Below are positions 11,401 through 24,188 of a stretch of DNA of 64,000 bases, in pieces. Made by a program: the position numbers and the translations under genes. The DNA comes from Chimonanthus salicifolius (lineage: Eukaryota; Streptophyta; Magnoliopsida; Laurales; Calycanthaceae). The stretch lies in assembly GCA_013350335.1 (NCBI GenBank), contig CM023541.1, positions 64,848,413 through 64,912,412 on the forward strand, written 5' to 3'. The notes under the pieces were generated by a model, which was given only the letters and a program-made list of their open reading frames with translations, did not search any database and was not told the origin of the DNA. The first letter of the stretch is position 1; each line of letters opens with the position of its first letter.

Positions 11401-12393
11401 AATTTTTTTTCACTGCACCAGCAGTAATCCACTCAATAAGATTTCTTGTTGCATGACTCATCAATTTGTCAGAAAAAAATAGTCTAAACCTGGAGAAACT
11501 TGGGGAGTGACTCAACTAGATTTGAGGAACTCACCATGTTCTAGAGTCATACGGATTTTGACTTCAATCTTAGTTTAGGATTTTTGGTTTTTACACCATT
11601 GGAATTACTATTCTGAGATTTTACGTATCCAGCAATGTGAACTTTTTGGTTCCTCAGGGGACCCATCATTTCTGCTTTTATATAATTTTAATTAAAAATA
11701 AAAATTAGGCTATAATTTTTTATATAGGCCCGAATATCAATCTGCTACAGTAATTTTTACTTTAAAAAAAAATAAAAAACTATTTCTTTATGTCAGATGA
11801 GTTTAAGGCTGAAGAACTTTGAGAATTTCAAATTTGGGTTGATTCTTTTTTTCTAACTTAAAACCATCTCGTACATTCATTTGATTACAACTAAAGAAGA
11901 ATTGTAGTGAGGTCTTTGATTGGGTTTTGTACTTTTGTTCATGCAGGCAGCCAGCAATTCGTCCCAGCAAGTAGAGCTTATGCTGCAAGAGAGCTGCACA
12001 GATCCTGCCGGCGGCGGCCTCATTGTCTACACCACAGTCGATGTAAGCGCCATTCAGATTGCAATGAGCGGCGAGGACCCATCCTACATTCCTCTCCTCC
12101 CTCAGGGCTTCGTTGTGCTGCCGGCAGGGCCATCTATTGACAGCACCAATGGTAACGATGGTGAATCCATGTCTCCATCTGACAATGGCAACCGGTCTGC
12201 CTCCGGCTGCCTTCTCACGGTGGGGATGCAGGTGCTAGCGAGCATCGTCCCATCGGCAAAGCTCAACCTCTCAAGCATCTCCGGCATCAACAACCACATA
12301 TGCAACGTTGTGAATCAAATCAGCGCCGCTCTAAATGGATCCACTGGCGGGTTGTCTGCTGAGCAGACTGCCGTGTCGGAGACAATAGCTTAA
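5428..12393 (+). CDS. HDG5: HD-Zip class IV homeodomain-START transcription factor, HDG5-like
   Basis: Eleven coding exons with GT-AG borders and consistent phase: 5428-5571, 5719-5885, 7080-7197, 7376-7564, 7943-8407, 9094-9195, 9337-9549, 10082-10250, 10607-10875, 11040-11135 and 11947-12393, giving 792 aa. The N-terminus [13 protein letters not shown] matches what I remember of Arabidopsis HDG5, and an acidic Gly/Ser stretch follows. The homeodomain is at about residues 87-147 with helix-3 motif WFQNRR at 134-139. A zipper-loop-zipper follows, with the class IV CPNCGG motif at 177-182. A START lipid-binding domain runs from about 273 to 500, and the rest is the START-adjacent region. HD-Zip IV proteins are nuclear, dimerise, bind the L1 box and control epidermal fate. 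Length is normal and no coding damage is visible. A retroposon sits at the exon 4 donor and a MITE in intron 8. The assignment to HDG5 rather than a sister gene rests on the N-terminus. Confidence 0.93.
7050..7057 (+). promoter_or_regulatory. L1-box-like motif in HDG5 intron 2
   Basis: TAAATGCA, an exact match to the HD-Zip IV binding site (TAAATGYA), lies 22 bp before the acceptor of the homeodomain-encoding exon. An 8-mer can occur by chance in AT-rich DNA, so autoregulation is only a suggestion. Confidence 0.25.
7562..7790 (-). mobile_element. Short LINE-type retroposon inserted at the HDG5 exon 4 splice donor
   Basis: The insert 7574-7778 (205 bp) begins with a poly-T run, which is a poly(A) tail on the minus strand. 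It is flanked by near-identical 12-bp repeats, GAGGTAGTACAT at 7562-7573 and GAGGTAATACAT at 7779-7790. These are target-site duplications with one mismatch. The left copy spans the exon 4/intron 4 boundary (exon ends 7564), so the donor motif GAG|GTA now occurs twice. The element has no coding capacity. Confidence 0.75.
8689..8900. repeat. Imperfect direct duplication in HDG5 intron 5
   Basis: A segment running from AAAACCAT through GATAACATTTTTGAGGTAG to AAAGTTAGCCGTTGAGA occurs at about 8689-8757 and again at about 8837-8900. The spacing is about 145 bp and the copies differ at several positions. It is non-coding. Confidence 0.6.
10293..10510. repeat. Foldback MITE in HDG5 intron 8
   Basis: The terminal inverted repeats are GGGGTGGCCATCCTAATAC on the left and the complement of GTGTTAGAATGGGCACCC on the right. 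An inner stem lies around AAATCGGTTGCACC and ACCGATTTCTACCGATGG. The element is about 218 bp and has no coding potential. I could not define a target-site duplication confidently. Confidence 0.6.
11283..11625. repeat. Imperfect direct duplication in HDG5 intron 10
   Basis: Two copies of a roughly 110-bp segment share AACTCACCATGTT, TAGAGTCATA and GATTTTGA at about 11283-11398 and 11500-11625. The intervening DNA is AT-rich. The element of origin is not recognised. Confidence 0.5.
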
Positions 12394-13646
12394 AGATGAC
12401 GGAATTAGCTAAAACCCCTCTCTCTCTCTCTCTCCCTTAGACAATTTCCTTATAATGACCAAGACAGCCTTCAAATGAAAGAAGATAGAGCCCTACTCAA
12501 CCTGACCCGAACTACCCTATCTCACTCAACCCAACCCGAGTTTCCTTCATTTTTCTACATGCATTGCTTGAAGGCATTTTGGTCATCTGCAAACATAGCT
12601 TAAAAACTCAAGTTGGAGAATTCATCCGAATTACTCAATTGAATTAAATATTCAAGTCGAATTTGAGTTTTGAGTTTTTAAACTATATTTGTAAATGAAA
12701 AAGAAGGAAAACCAGTTCAAACACAATCTCCTTGCTTCAATTCTAAGGTGTTCTGGTCACTATAGGGAAGACCCAACTAGATAAACCAACCTTTTTGGAT
12801 CTTAATTCATGGACCATTCACATTCCACTTGAAATTTGAGAGATGGGAGGTTTTTGCTAATTCTAAGCCAATCCAACATATGAAGAAGGGAGTTTTGGCT
12901 AATTTCTTAGCAAAATGTAGGAGCATTTAGGAAATAAAATAGATAGGTAGAAATGTATTAGGGAAGTTGGATCTTTTGTAAGTTGTTTGAAGGAAGAAGA
13001 AAGATGATGGAAAGGGAGAGTGGAGGGAGTCAAGAGCGCACCAGATGTGATCCTTGCTTTCTGCTTAGGCCATATAAAGAAAAAAAATATGGTGCTGGCT
13101 TCACCAGGCAGCAAGGGTGGTGGTTCGGGAATTGACTTCTGCTTGTTGTGTTCTCCTATTTTATTATTATTAATTATTATTATTTATTTCTTTTTGTTTT
13201 TATCAATGAATTTCTTATTTTGCCGTCTAATTTGGTTGTGGAATTCTTGATATTATTATTATTACTTTGTGTTTAAAAAAAATAAAACACAATGCAGGAA
13301 AACAAAACAATAATGAAGATATGAGATTGAGATTAAGACTGATTTCATACATATTTAAAAATAAGGATAAAGCACTCTTCCTCACACATCTTTCATATGA
13401 ATTTCATAACTTTAGAAATCCCTCAAATGCAACAAATCACGCTGCAATAAATATACATAAACACATGAAATTTATGTGGTTCAATAGTATGCTCATGTGC
13501 ATAGTGAGATTGAAACAATTTGAACATCTTTGACAATAGAGTTACAATACTCACTATTTTCTCAATACATACGCGGGATAATTTGGTCTTAAAAAAAGTT
13601 TGTTTCTTTATACATTAAATAAGCTTTATTATATGATTTTGCTCAT
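12394..13646 (+). other. 3' flank of the HDG5-like gene
   Basis: A CT run at about 12418-12435 follows the stop codon. AATAAA at 12933-12938 is a candidate polyadenylation signal, and TTATTATT-rich sequence follows at 13160-13190. I see no further gene before the SINE at 13647. The short frames at 13020 and 13267 have no family resemblance. Confidence 0.4.
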
Positions 13647-13813
13647 ATGGGTGTAACTCAACTGGTTAACCTCACTTCTCAAGAAGTGGAAGGTGCCAAG
13701 TTCGAGCCTCTATGGCTTAATCTGGTGTACCCTAAAGGCAGTGGGTATCGCTTGTGAGGGTTTTACGCTGGATTTCCCGCAGTTTCCCACACGTAAATTC
13801 AAAAAAAAAAAAA
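13647..13813 (+). repeat. tRNA-derived SINE (plant Au-like)
   Basis: Box A lies in GGGTGTAACTCAACTGGTT near 13649 and box B in GGTGCCAAGTTCGAGCC at 13692-13708. A TTTCCC-rich 3' body and an A run at 13801-13813 follow. This is the order of a Pol III-transcribed tRNA-related SINE. A related, older copy on the opposite strand lies at 25661-25800. Confidence 0.8.
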
Positions 13814-15339
13814 CTAATTACAAATTAATTTTTTATTAATTTTGGTTCAAATTTGTGCTTTTAAGGTAAAGCCAAGCTATTTTAACTAGGTCAATTCAAA
13901 TTTGAATTTTGACGTGATACTTTTGAGTCCAAAAGTGTGAACAAACCGAGTTGTGTTAACCAAATTCGAAATTTTTTTATATGGGCTCAGATTAATCTTG
14001 ATCCAAGTTGCACCCCTAAGAAAACCTAATCATATTTCACCCAACCCTTGCTATCCTTACATGACATCTTGATAGAGATGACAATTTCTAACTAACCCAA
14101 CCTAAAAAAATTTGAGTTTGAATTAAAGATATATTAAAAGAAATTTGTTCGACCCATCTCAACTGAAATAAAGTCACTTAAGTTGGATTGAAGAATGCTA
14201 GAATTTAACTCCATCTCAATCCAGCAATTGGAAAAAAAAAAAACCATTGGTGAAAGAACTGAAGAATGCCTCCTTTTCCATTAGCCCTCATGTGAAAGAA
14301 AATTCCTTTTCTGTTTTAATTGAGAAATAATCATATCATCTCAATTTTACATTTTTTATCTTCTATAAAACTTTGGAGCAAATCTAATTTGAATAAAAAA
14401 AATTAAATGAGACTAGAAAGAAAATATTTTAGAATAACTTTAAGGAGACTAGGATACTTTTTTTGAAAGGAGAAAATGCACATCGATCTTGGGTTGGGAT
14501 CCTTATAGGTTGGGATCCTCATAGTTGGATGGCATGGGTAGAGAAGTTCAGAGATATACAATTCAATGAAAACTTCTCAATCTAATCATCTTAAGTTTGT
14601 GAAATAAACCACAAAAATCTATAGTTATAACAATCACAAGGCTCAAAATTTTATATGGAGTTCAAATTTAACTCACCCATTTATTTTTTTTATTTTTTAC
14701 ATATTTCATTTGAAAAATGTAGGACTACAAACTTTAATGAGAGCCTTTTTAACAAAGACTTAAAAGAATGGAGTGTTGAAAACTCTAGAGAGTCTAGAGG
14801 CAGTCTTTCAAAATTTGAGGTGGCTCACATTTTTTTCAAATGGAATATAAAAAAAGTGTAAAAAAGCAATGAATGAGTAAAATTTTGAACCTCTTATGCT
14901 CATTTTGACCTTATGGTTTTAAACATTGAAAATTTATTTTTTATAATTCATACATTTTTCATTATCTATTGCAAAAAGGTACAATGACCGGGGAGTTATA
15001 TCATTTATGAAGTCTTATTTCTATCCTTTTTAACTATGTAGACACAATCTTTGATAAATATCCAATCTTCCCTCGCAAAACAATTCCAATCTCTCCTTAA
15101 AGGTCTTGAGGTGCTCAAAAGGAGATGAGTACTCATTTTCAATAGAGAGACTGCATATTTATCATGAGTTATGCTCTAATATTGTGTTAATGTCTTGTAT
15201 TTTATGAGAATCTTGTGATCTAAGCCACATTGGACATTAGGGATTTAAGGGAGAACTTCACATTTTTTAGGGGTTCAAAGGGAAAGCCTTCAACTTGAAA
15301 ACTTTTAGAGCATAAAGATATTTTTGTAATTTTATACTT

Positions 15340-15381
<42 letters not shown>

Positions 15382-16429
15382 GAGTTTCATAGTTATGGAT
15401 GTTCATTTGTATTAAGAGGTGTGAGAAAAAAACACATAAATATACTCTTAAAAATAGTGTATTTGCTCTCATTTATCTGTAGATGTAGGGAAACTATCAA
15501 ACTGCATAAACTTCACATGTTTCTTCATGATTGCTTATGTATTTGCTGCATCGTAGTTTGTTTATTTTTTAACACTTGCAAGTTTGATGGAATGGATAAA
15601 AAACTTTATAAATAATATAGTTTAAAAAAAAATTAAGAACTTAAAATAATCAAATTTTAAAATTTTAAATAGAAAAACTAAAATAATAATACGAAACTCA
15701 AATTTACGAAGTCATTGTCTATGTCATTTAGTGTATATTTACTTAGGTTCCCATGAGAAATTCAAATGGGCCGGCATGGCCCCACTTACATCCCATTAAC
15801 CCCCTCAAACCCTATTCTATTTGTAAATTGGATTTCTAAGCACTCTTGTTGGACACGACACCTGGAGAAATTCTCCACTATAATCTGATTCAAAAAACTA
15901 ATAAGAACTTTTAATCAGTCTTAATTTCACTTTTAAATTTTATCAATATCCAATCCAATAACAAGTTTTGTTAAAGCAACAAATATAATAATTTTTATAC
16001 TTGGCATGAAGTGGGCCATCAGGTCTCATTATATAATGTTTTAAATTATAAAATATCTCAAAAAAATTAAAATAAAAAACAATTGTTAGCTATTTCATCT
16101 AAATATTTTCGTATAGACCATCATCTCACCTTTAATTTCACTAATCAATATATGATGACTAAAAATATTTTTTATTATAAAATATTCTGAAATTATAGAT
16201 GGATATAATAGGATCCACCAATATACAATATATATTATATTAAAATAATTTCTGTTGGTAACGTAAATATATTACTTTGGCATTTTCCGAAGCCAATGGC
16301 TAACTCGAAAGTTCACACCTTCGGATGGTTGCGAAATGGTTCACAGCGGATAATTTTTGTAGATAGCTCGATTTGGACCTGAATCGAGAGAGCAAGAGCG
16401 AGAGAGGGACGAGAAGAACAAGAAGAAAA
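13814..16429. other. AT-rich intergenic DNA with an AT microsatellite
   Basis: I see no gene. A pure AT run lies at about 15344-15379. The last 150 bp must hold the promoter and 5' UTR of the LYR gene. AG-rich sequence (AGAGCGAGAGAGGGA) immediately precedes its ATG. Confidence 0.5.
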
Positions 16430-16708
16430 ATGGGGATGGGTGGAGGATTGATTTGGGCGACGGCGGAGGATTTGGCAAGGAACAGAGGGCGTGTACTCTC
16501 TCTCTACCGTCAGATCCTTCGGAGCCTCAACTCACCAAAACTGCCACTGAGTCACGCTGCCCGACTCGCCAAGAAGGCGGAGGTCCGCACCATTTTCATT
16601 CTCGGATCCGAGGAGCAATTCCTCCACAATATCGCCGATCTCATTGACACTGCTGAATACTCTCTCTCCCTCCTCAAAAATGGCCAAGTCCCCAAATACA
16701 TCCAGTAG
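16430..16708 (+). CDS. LYR-motif small protein (complex 1 LYR-like family)
   Basis: A single-exon ORF of 92 aa. The ATG at 16430 (AAAAATGGGG) is preferred to an upstream in-frame start at 16373, because the extra residues are low-complexity Arg/Ser/Lys and the family normally starts near MGxG. The diagnostic LYR tripeptide is in VLSLYRQILRSLN at residues 22-34. Arg/Lys-rich helices with ARLAKKAEVRTIF follow, then a C-terminal helix IADLIDTAEYSLSLL. LYR proteins are short mitochondrial matrix factors that bind acyl-ACP and help assemble respiratory complexes or deliver Fe-S clusters. I recall the sequence as close to an Arabidopsis LYR protein (At1g76065 type), but which complex this one serves cannot be read from the sequence. 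A 3'-UTR intron may follow, because a GT at 16738 precedes a long CT tract. Confidence 0.85.
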   Translation: MGMGGGLIWATAEDLARNRGRVLSLYRQILRSLNSPKLPLSHAARLAKKAEVRTIFILGSEEQFLHNIADLIDTAEYSLSLLKNGQVPKYIQ

Positions 16709-16740
16709 CACCCCTGCTTTCCCTACTCTCTCTGATGTAA

Positions 16741-16858
<118 letters not shown>

Positions 16859-17179
16859 CCTTTCATTTTTCTCTTTCTCTCTTCAAGTTTAAGTAGAAAG
16901 CTAGACTTTCCCTGAAATTATACCTATTTGTATTGTGTTGGTTTGCCATTTGATTGGTATATTTTCTAATTTTTAGAAGACCGTCTGACGAATCATGAAG
17001 TACCAGAGCAGTATAAGGGCATAAAAGGATATAATTTGGGAAAACGCTTAGTATCTCATTTTCTGATGTTTTGGTTTTACCACAGCCACAAATAGGAGTT
17101 CCTTTTCTATCACAAGGGACAGTGCTTCTTTTTTTTCAACATGTGTCGACTTATAAGTTGTGTTCTACTAAGTTGTTGG

Positions 17180-18036
17180 TGATCAAATAGTGTGGGATGT
17201 CATTCTACATCCAAATCTGACTGATTCTGAATTAGATGAATTCTTGAATCTCCTTCAGATCCTAAGCTCCTATCAGAGTTGCACATCAGAGGATGATTCT
17301 CTTCGGTGGTGCCAGACTCTTCCAGCTATTTCTTTGTTTAGTCATTCTATTCGTGGAACAACGAGAGTGATTCTCGTGCTATAGTTAACCCTGCCATCTG
17401 GTCTTCCAAAGCTCTGCGGAGGACTATCAGCTACCTATGGACTGTGCGGGTTTGGGGAAAATTCCTACCCAAGATAATTTGCATAATAGTGGAAGAGTGA
17501 TAGTCAATGCTTGCTCCTTATGCGTTCAAGCCTCCAAGGATGTAGATCATCTCCTTATCCATTGTCCTTTCTCCTATGCAGTTTGGAGCTCTGTGTTGGA
17601 CCGTTTTGGTTTTCAGTGTACCCATCCTCGATTGCTCAACTTTCTTACACTTGAGAGATTGTTAATCGTTATGATATATTTCTCTCTTTACCATATGTTA
17701 GAGGCTTTGGTAGAAACATAACAATAGAGTATTTAGGAACTCAAACTTCACATGCCATTGCCAGTTGACTCTTTGCTAAATGTGCTTCTTGGGTCTCGTC
17801 TCTTGATGATATCTAGAACATCCCCATGAATGAAATCATTCGAGCTTGGAAAGAATGCATCAATCTGATATGAAGTCTTGTTGAAGTTTTTTCTTCTTTT
17901 TGTTTTTCCTGCTTTGCGGTTTTTTGTGGGTGTTTTGAGTGGATGGCTTGTATTTCTCTTTTGTTTTGGTTTATGTTGTATTTGTACCTCTGATGTTTTT
18001 CAATTATTAATATAGTAACCATTTGAAAAAAAAAAA
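17180..18036 (+). pseudogene. L1-type LINE remnant: RNase H-distal zinc-binding (zf-RVT) end and 3' UTR
   Basis: The frame 17437-17721 contains GKIPTQDNL, followed by CSLCVQASKDVDHLLIHCPF and AVWSSVL. This is the typical Cys/His zinc-binding tail (zf-RVT) found at the C-terminus of plant L1 polyproteins. Upstream, at 17180-17436, out-of-frame segments (for example DDSLRWC) look like decayed coding sequence. Downstream is a T/G-rich 3' UTR and a poly(A) tail at 18026-18036. The reverse transcriptase and endonuclease regions are missing, so this is a 5'-truncated, frameshifted copy. Confidence 0.75.
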
Positions 18037-18142
18037 TGCTATTGCATTTGATTACTTGGATAGGTGCAAGTGAGCTAAGCACAAGCAAACTGGTGGAAGA
18101 TTTTGTGATAAAAACGTACCAAGCCAATTAAAGGGGTATTTT

Positions 18143-18330
18143 TATGAGTTGGCAGGTAGACTTGGAATTTAAAAAGACAAATCGACCAAAGGTCTCAAGT
18201 TCGACTCCTCCCAAAGTAACCCATACATGAGACTTGTGGGGGCCTTCTTGTATCTATGGGATTAGTCTCACCTCTATGAGGGTGGGGATACCCATGTTAT
18301 TCAGAAAAAAAGAAGAAAAAGAAGAAGAAG
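18143..18330 (+). repeat. tRNA-derived SINE, second family
   Basis: Box B is GGTCTCAAGTTCGACTCC at 18191-18208. A GGGGGCC/GGGTGGGGATACCC body and an A-rich tail (18304-18330) follow. Box A is weak. The body differs from the SINE at 13647. Confidence 0.6.
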
Positions 18331-21300
18331 TAGATATAGTAATAAGAATAGAGACATGTTGTTATGATGGATTTATGGAGAAACAATTAAAAATAGAATT
18401 TAAAAAATGAATGGATTAGAAGAAATATAAAGATTACTCCAACGGAAGAAAAGGTGGAGAAATGTCATCTAAAATGGTTTTTGCACAGACAGAAAACCAA
18501 AAATGGCCCTACTATGAAGAACCAAAAGGTTACAAGTGGAAGATACCATGAGAAGGAGGTCATTGAGGGTTGGATTGATGTGGTAAGAAGGGACATGATA
18601 GATTATGGAGTATCAGAGATCAATGGATGTCATCTTGGACACCAATGGATGAATGCCTAAATCATAGATCTTGCTATATCCTTATTTTGGTATTTGCCCT
18701 ATACTAATTTTACTGAGTACTTGCAAACGGGTGAGGACAAATATGTCTCAAAGAAAAAATAAGGCCAGAATCTCTGTATACTGTACTGCGATCTGCTGTA
18801 TTGAAATGCATTTATTAGTGCTTTAGAACTCACCCAACAATTGCAGTTGTATATGCATACATTGAGAAAGAACAGAAAGTGTGTAAGTTACTTTCAGTTA
18901 TTTGGAATTCAAGGAATGAACCGCTATTAATGGAAATCAAGAGGGATGGGTTGCAAAAGTGTCCTTTTGGTTGACTAAGGTAGGATGATTTCTCTTGGTT
19001 TGAATTAAGGGGGTGTTGAAGAAAGGAAAGGTTCTATGAAAAACATTATTCTAGAGAATACTATTTCAAGAGGGCTATATTAACTGATATTTGAATGTCA
19101 TTGTTTCTAACTTTCATGGGCCAAGCTCGAAACAGTACTTATGGTCTAGTAGATATGGGCCACCAACCCAAGACCTATAGGTTTGACTCTGACGCAACCG
19201 GATTGGTTGGTCACTCACCAATCCCGACCTAGTTTAAAAACAAAGCCAATTCAATAGGACTTATTGAGTTAAAATAAAGAGAGGCTCCTTAGCTCCCAGA
19301 GGTGATGCATACATGCATACTGAAAAGGGCGTCTAAAGCACACCCACACATGTGTACATATGCATGTGTGATGCAGTATGGTGCATTGCACGGCTTGTGA
19401 CCTGGTTCATGGTCTACCCTTCTAGGTCAAAGGAAGAGATAGGTGAAAGTCTTTTATAGGCTCGTTATGAAGCACATATTCAGAACCCAAGATTCAAACA
19501 CAATGGAGGAAATGAGGAAATGATTACAATGAAGTGAAATTCAAGTTGAATGGATGGAGACTTGGATTCACCAAGGACTTGCTCTAAAACAACACAAGCA
19601 CAAAGAAATGGTTTTGATGATGATGAAGGCAAGGACAACGGTGATTACAGTGACAAAGATGGAACCTCCTCTTTCCTCCCTTAAATCCCAAAGAAGGTCC
19701 CTTAGAATCTTCTTGAGTTTTTTGTCAACTTGTAGTGGACTTTTAAAAGGTGGTAACTAATAAACAGGTAACATTGAAATTGTTGAACTAATAAGTGTGA
19801 TACAAAGGTATAATGGTCATTATGGCATTCAGGAAATAACATGAGCTTCTGGTCTCCAAAGCAAATGTTATGGAGTGGCTTGGGTGGCCAATTTTGTAAA
19901 ATCATAAAGGAATCACTTGGGGCATTAGCTTGAAGGCTTTGTTGCTGTTTGATATTCCAACCTAGGTTGTTGCAGAGGCAATCCTGGGGCTGGATGATGA
20001 TGGTCATATCCCATCTATGCACTTTGTTGAGTATTTGATTTATGTTGTTGTATTGAATATTTTTTTTCTTGATATGCTTTTTTCTACTTGTTCTTTACTT
20101 CTTTTAAATAAAGTTCTTTGTTAAAGAATGGGAGGAGAAGGTGGAAAAAATACATAAACTCCTACACTAATGGGTATCATATTCCATGACCAGGAGTACT
20201 TGAACATGCAACCTTTTGGTTGCAACAATGAGCACTTACAGGCTCATGTTTTTTTCTAACTTATAAATAGGTGTTAGCATATTTAAATCAAAACAATCTC
20301 TCTCTACTATTTGTGAGGTGATAAGATCTTTGAAATTTGCAGACCTCTCAACCTTGTCTTTGTTTCTGACTTTAATGGGTTGGTATGGTTCAATCTGTCA
20401 CAATAGACTGCCAATACTTGTACTATGCATCACCACCACCACCATCATCATCACCACAACTGCTAATTCCACTAATCTGAGGTCGGTTTTTTGAGCTCTC
20501 TCTCTCCACTCTCCACTACAGAAGACCATATCCTTGCCACTCCAGAATACTACTACACAACCACAGAATAAACCACTATATTCCCTGCAAACATCTCTGC
20601 CATCTGCTATTCCGTCAAAATCCAACTTAATCCAACCATTTGTGAGTGGTGTACTGTGCCCTAATCCTGAAGTTCATGGGATTGGCAAACCTTATACTTG
20701 ACCATTACCAGAAGAAGATATAGTTTATGAGGAATGATCATTTTGAAAACTGCCATACATTAGAAATTTCAATATTTATCAAATGGGTGGTAGAGATGCA
20801 AGGCTTGCCGTCAGATCTCTTATATAAGATCAATTTTCTTTTTATCAGTTGTCAGATTTTATTTTTCATTTCTAATGTTCTTGAGATATCTTCTCCAGTG
20901 CAATAAATAGCAATTATCAAATGTCACTAAAAATGATTCTTCTTTTCTTTTCCTGTTATTATTTCAGTAGGGTGTAGATAGCTCAGTGCCTGTTGAAGCA
21001 GACCCAAACCAGCAATCGGCATGACTTGTGCTCGTGTCGTAATCTTCTTCGAGCAGGAAGAACTAACCAACAGGATTCAACCAGTGATTGTTGTATTGGC
21101 TTGCTATCAATCCAAACAAAAAAAAAAATATTGGTTGGGTTCTATATCTGGAAAAAGAAGGGGGTGGATAGTTCTAGCAGGCTCGTCTGAATGATACAAA
21201 ATGCGTCGTTGGATCATTGGAGTATTTCAACTAAGAGCTTCCCTGGTATGACATTCTGGTAAAAATGCTTGGTAGCTACCATGTCTAAATTCAGCTTGAG

Positions 21301-24188
21301 TTCAGTTTTGTGTGAATGTTAACTTATCCTGGAATTCTGGTGTAATTGCAATAGATCCTTTATGAAATACATCACTATTTTGGTTTTCATTGTTGTCACC
21401 GTCATCATTATCAGTTGATCTCTTTTGGTAGTTTAGTTATATACCATTTTCGTTGCCGGGAAGTATGAACATGGGAAACAACCAATTTCGATTCATGGTT
21501 GTGTTCATCTTAAATATTACACAGCACATTGCAGGGGTAGCTTTGCCGGCATGAATCCAGCCATCTAAAGATTTAAGGTAATGATTCTGAGTTTTTGACT
21601 ACTAATTTGATAGCTTTAGATCAAGTAGAGCAAAGTTGGCAGTTTTTATATTTTGGAAACCCCTGACCGACAGACTTTTGTTTCTGTTGTATCCAGTGAG
21701 CATAGCCAAGTCACAATGTGTGATGTTTAAGATTGTCATGATGGTTGTGGCAAGAAATTGTACGTCATGACTGGATCATGATATGTTTCAAGTGAGACAT
21801 AAGTGGGTGAATTACTGAGTAAATGTCTCTCTCTTCTTCTCTCCTTTTTTTTTTTTTTTTTTTTTTTATCTTTAGATTTTCAAAAATTAAAATGCAAAAC
21901 AACGTTTCATTTCTTTTGGCGAACACAGAGGGGATAATCCAGTCACCAATTTTTTGATGTTGACAGGTGTGGGTTTCTTATCTGTATCGAGTCTTTGAGT
22001 GTCCGATGAATATCATCTGAAATTCCAGATTTTGGCCAATATCTGAAAACCATTGTGAGAATCTCAGTCTGAAATTTTGGCCAACATTGAAGTTTTGGGC
22101 CTGGGGTTCGCTGATATATTTCAGCTGAAACTTTGGGCCTCAAAAAAAATATTACCTATGTACCTGAACTTTTGGGTGTATAGAATTTAGGGTCATTTCA
22201 AAAAACAAAAAGGATATTTTGCAATATTTATATATCACCCTACTTAAAATCTAAAAACTATCAATAATTATGAATTTTGACCGATATTTTTTTTTCTCAG
22301 GGTCCAATAGACAGATGGAGTGATGAAAAAGGTCCCACTACTAAATCAATAGCTTTGGGCCTAGAGTTTGGTTTTAGATACAAAAGAAGACGTAGGAAAC
22401 TCTCTTTCTAAACTAATATTATATTTTTTTTTATTTTTTACATCAGACAACAGGCTATCTTGGGTCTTTACTCTTAATCTATGAGCGGCCAGCAAATGGT
22501 GTTTGCGCCTTCTTCAGTGGAAATTTAGGCTTGATTCCATGAGGCCTCGGACCAGTCAAATTTGGGGCTCTACATTCAATTTAGGGCATCATGATTGCTC
22601 TGAAATTCAAAATCAAAATCAAAATCAAAATCAAAATCGTACCAAATTTGATAGGACAAAGCCACTGAAAAAAATTTAAAACAAGTATGTTACTTTTTCA
22701 TTCAACCCAGTACTAAATTTGTAATTTCACAATTTGATAAATCTTTTTTTTCTATTTATTTCTCTCTATATAATCTTAATATTTTACTTGAATCGTTTAA
22801 TTTTTCATGAAATAAGAAAAGACAGAGACTGGGGAGAAGTGGAGAATCATAGTTGACAGGCCTGAATCAGCTCTGTTGCCAAATACATTTACAAACTATT
22901 TAATTAAATCTTTGTGTAAGACTTTTACACACTTTAATAGATTATGCTTTATACCAATCATTCAAATTTTTTATAATTCATACCAAGTATTCAAATTAAA
23001 AATATCCTTATGGAAGGAGAGTGGGAACTGTACAGCACATGGTTTATGTAACAGTGGAGACATTGTAGGGTTCTGTAGCTCAATAAAAATAAACTTTTCT
23101 GATGCTCCTGTCTCCATATCTGCAATAAAAAAAGCCCATTGTTTTGTAATCTACCCCTTAAACGTATGCCCCTATCCAAAGACCCTCAAATTGTGGATAA
23201 TGTTGCACAAAATCTCTCAGATGGGATGACCCAATTGTTAATTTAGTGGTCTAAAATGATAATTAAAAATAAAATGTAATTATCTTAAAAAATGATAAAA
23301 TTGGATGGCTAGGATCTTCAATCTTGAGTCATCTTTAAAAGATCATCAACCATGCCCGGTACAGTAACCCTAGATCCCTCAACCAGAGACAACCCAAAGT
23401 GGTTCTATGGAATCTAAGATACTTTTACTTAATAGTTTAAAAACTTGAAAAAATAAGACAAGTCGGAGTAAGTTACTTCAACTTAATAAGATTTCAAGTT
23501 AAACAAGTTATACCATAAACAAGTTATACCAAGTTGAGTTGAAAAAACTCATCTAAGCTCTCCAACCTTGGTTTTGCCTTTACACGAAAATGACCATATA
23601 ATAAATTCATCTAAAGATTTCGGACTGATATTGGATAAAGTTAGTCCTTAACATTTTTGCGTAACTATCAGCAAATTTTATTTTTCCCTTAAATCCAATG
23701 TGGGAATTGTCTGATTAGTGACTTTGATCTCATACATGTGTATTCCAAGTATATCATGGGTCGGGCCTGAGCCTGGGCCTGGAAACCAAAATCCGAGTAG
23801 GTTGAAGTATTGAACCAATAATTCATTTCTTGGGCCCCACTTTATAATCCCACCAATATAAGTGGGAAATGGAATTTGGAATAGATTGTGTTCGATTCCG
23901 ATTAATTATTGAGTTGGATAAGGTGTGCATAGCTTTGAGCTCAGTCCACTATTAGATGCAATCAAGAGTAAAAAATGTTGGACAAGGTTTGGACTTAGTT
24001 GGCATGCAAAAATGGATGTTCAAAAATTTAAAAACAGAACAAAAAAAATTAAATAAATGGATCTGGATGTAAGCTATAAATCTATTTAAATTTTTGGATC
24101 TGAATCTGTATCTTAATTTAACATTCCATTGTTATTGGATATGGGTTTAAATATGATTGGATCCGAATTCAATAGCACAATAATCTAA
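18331..24188. other. Intergenic DNA without a recognisable gene
   Basis: I find no conserved coding exon on either strand. Notable simple sequences are a CAC/CAT run at about 20428-20457, a T run at about 21847-21867, and CAAAAT hexamers at about 22600-22640. Around 22010-22310, phrases such as TTTTGGCCAATAT, CTGATATATTTCAGCTG and TTTTGACCGATAT recall the GGCCGATAT repeat family in a much-decayed form. Part of 20900-21400 could be 3'-UTR sequence of the LYR gene (an acceptor-like TTATTTCAG ends at 20969), but this is unproven. Confidence 0.4.

Noticed and set aside
13048..13135. Possible microRNA precursor near GGTGGTTCGGGAA
   Set aside because: Some resemblance to miR168-like words, but no convincing star strand or hairpin arm pairing could be traced.
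20398..20625. ORF with Val/Met repeats on the minus strand
   Set aside because: It derives from a CAC/CAT microsatellite at 20428-20457.
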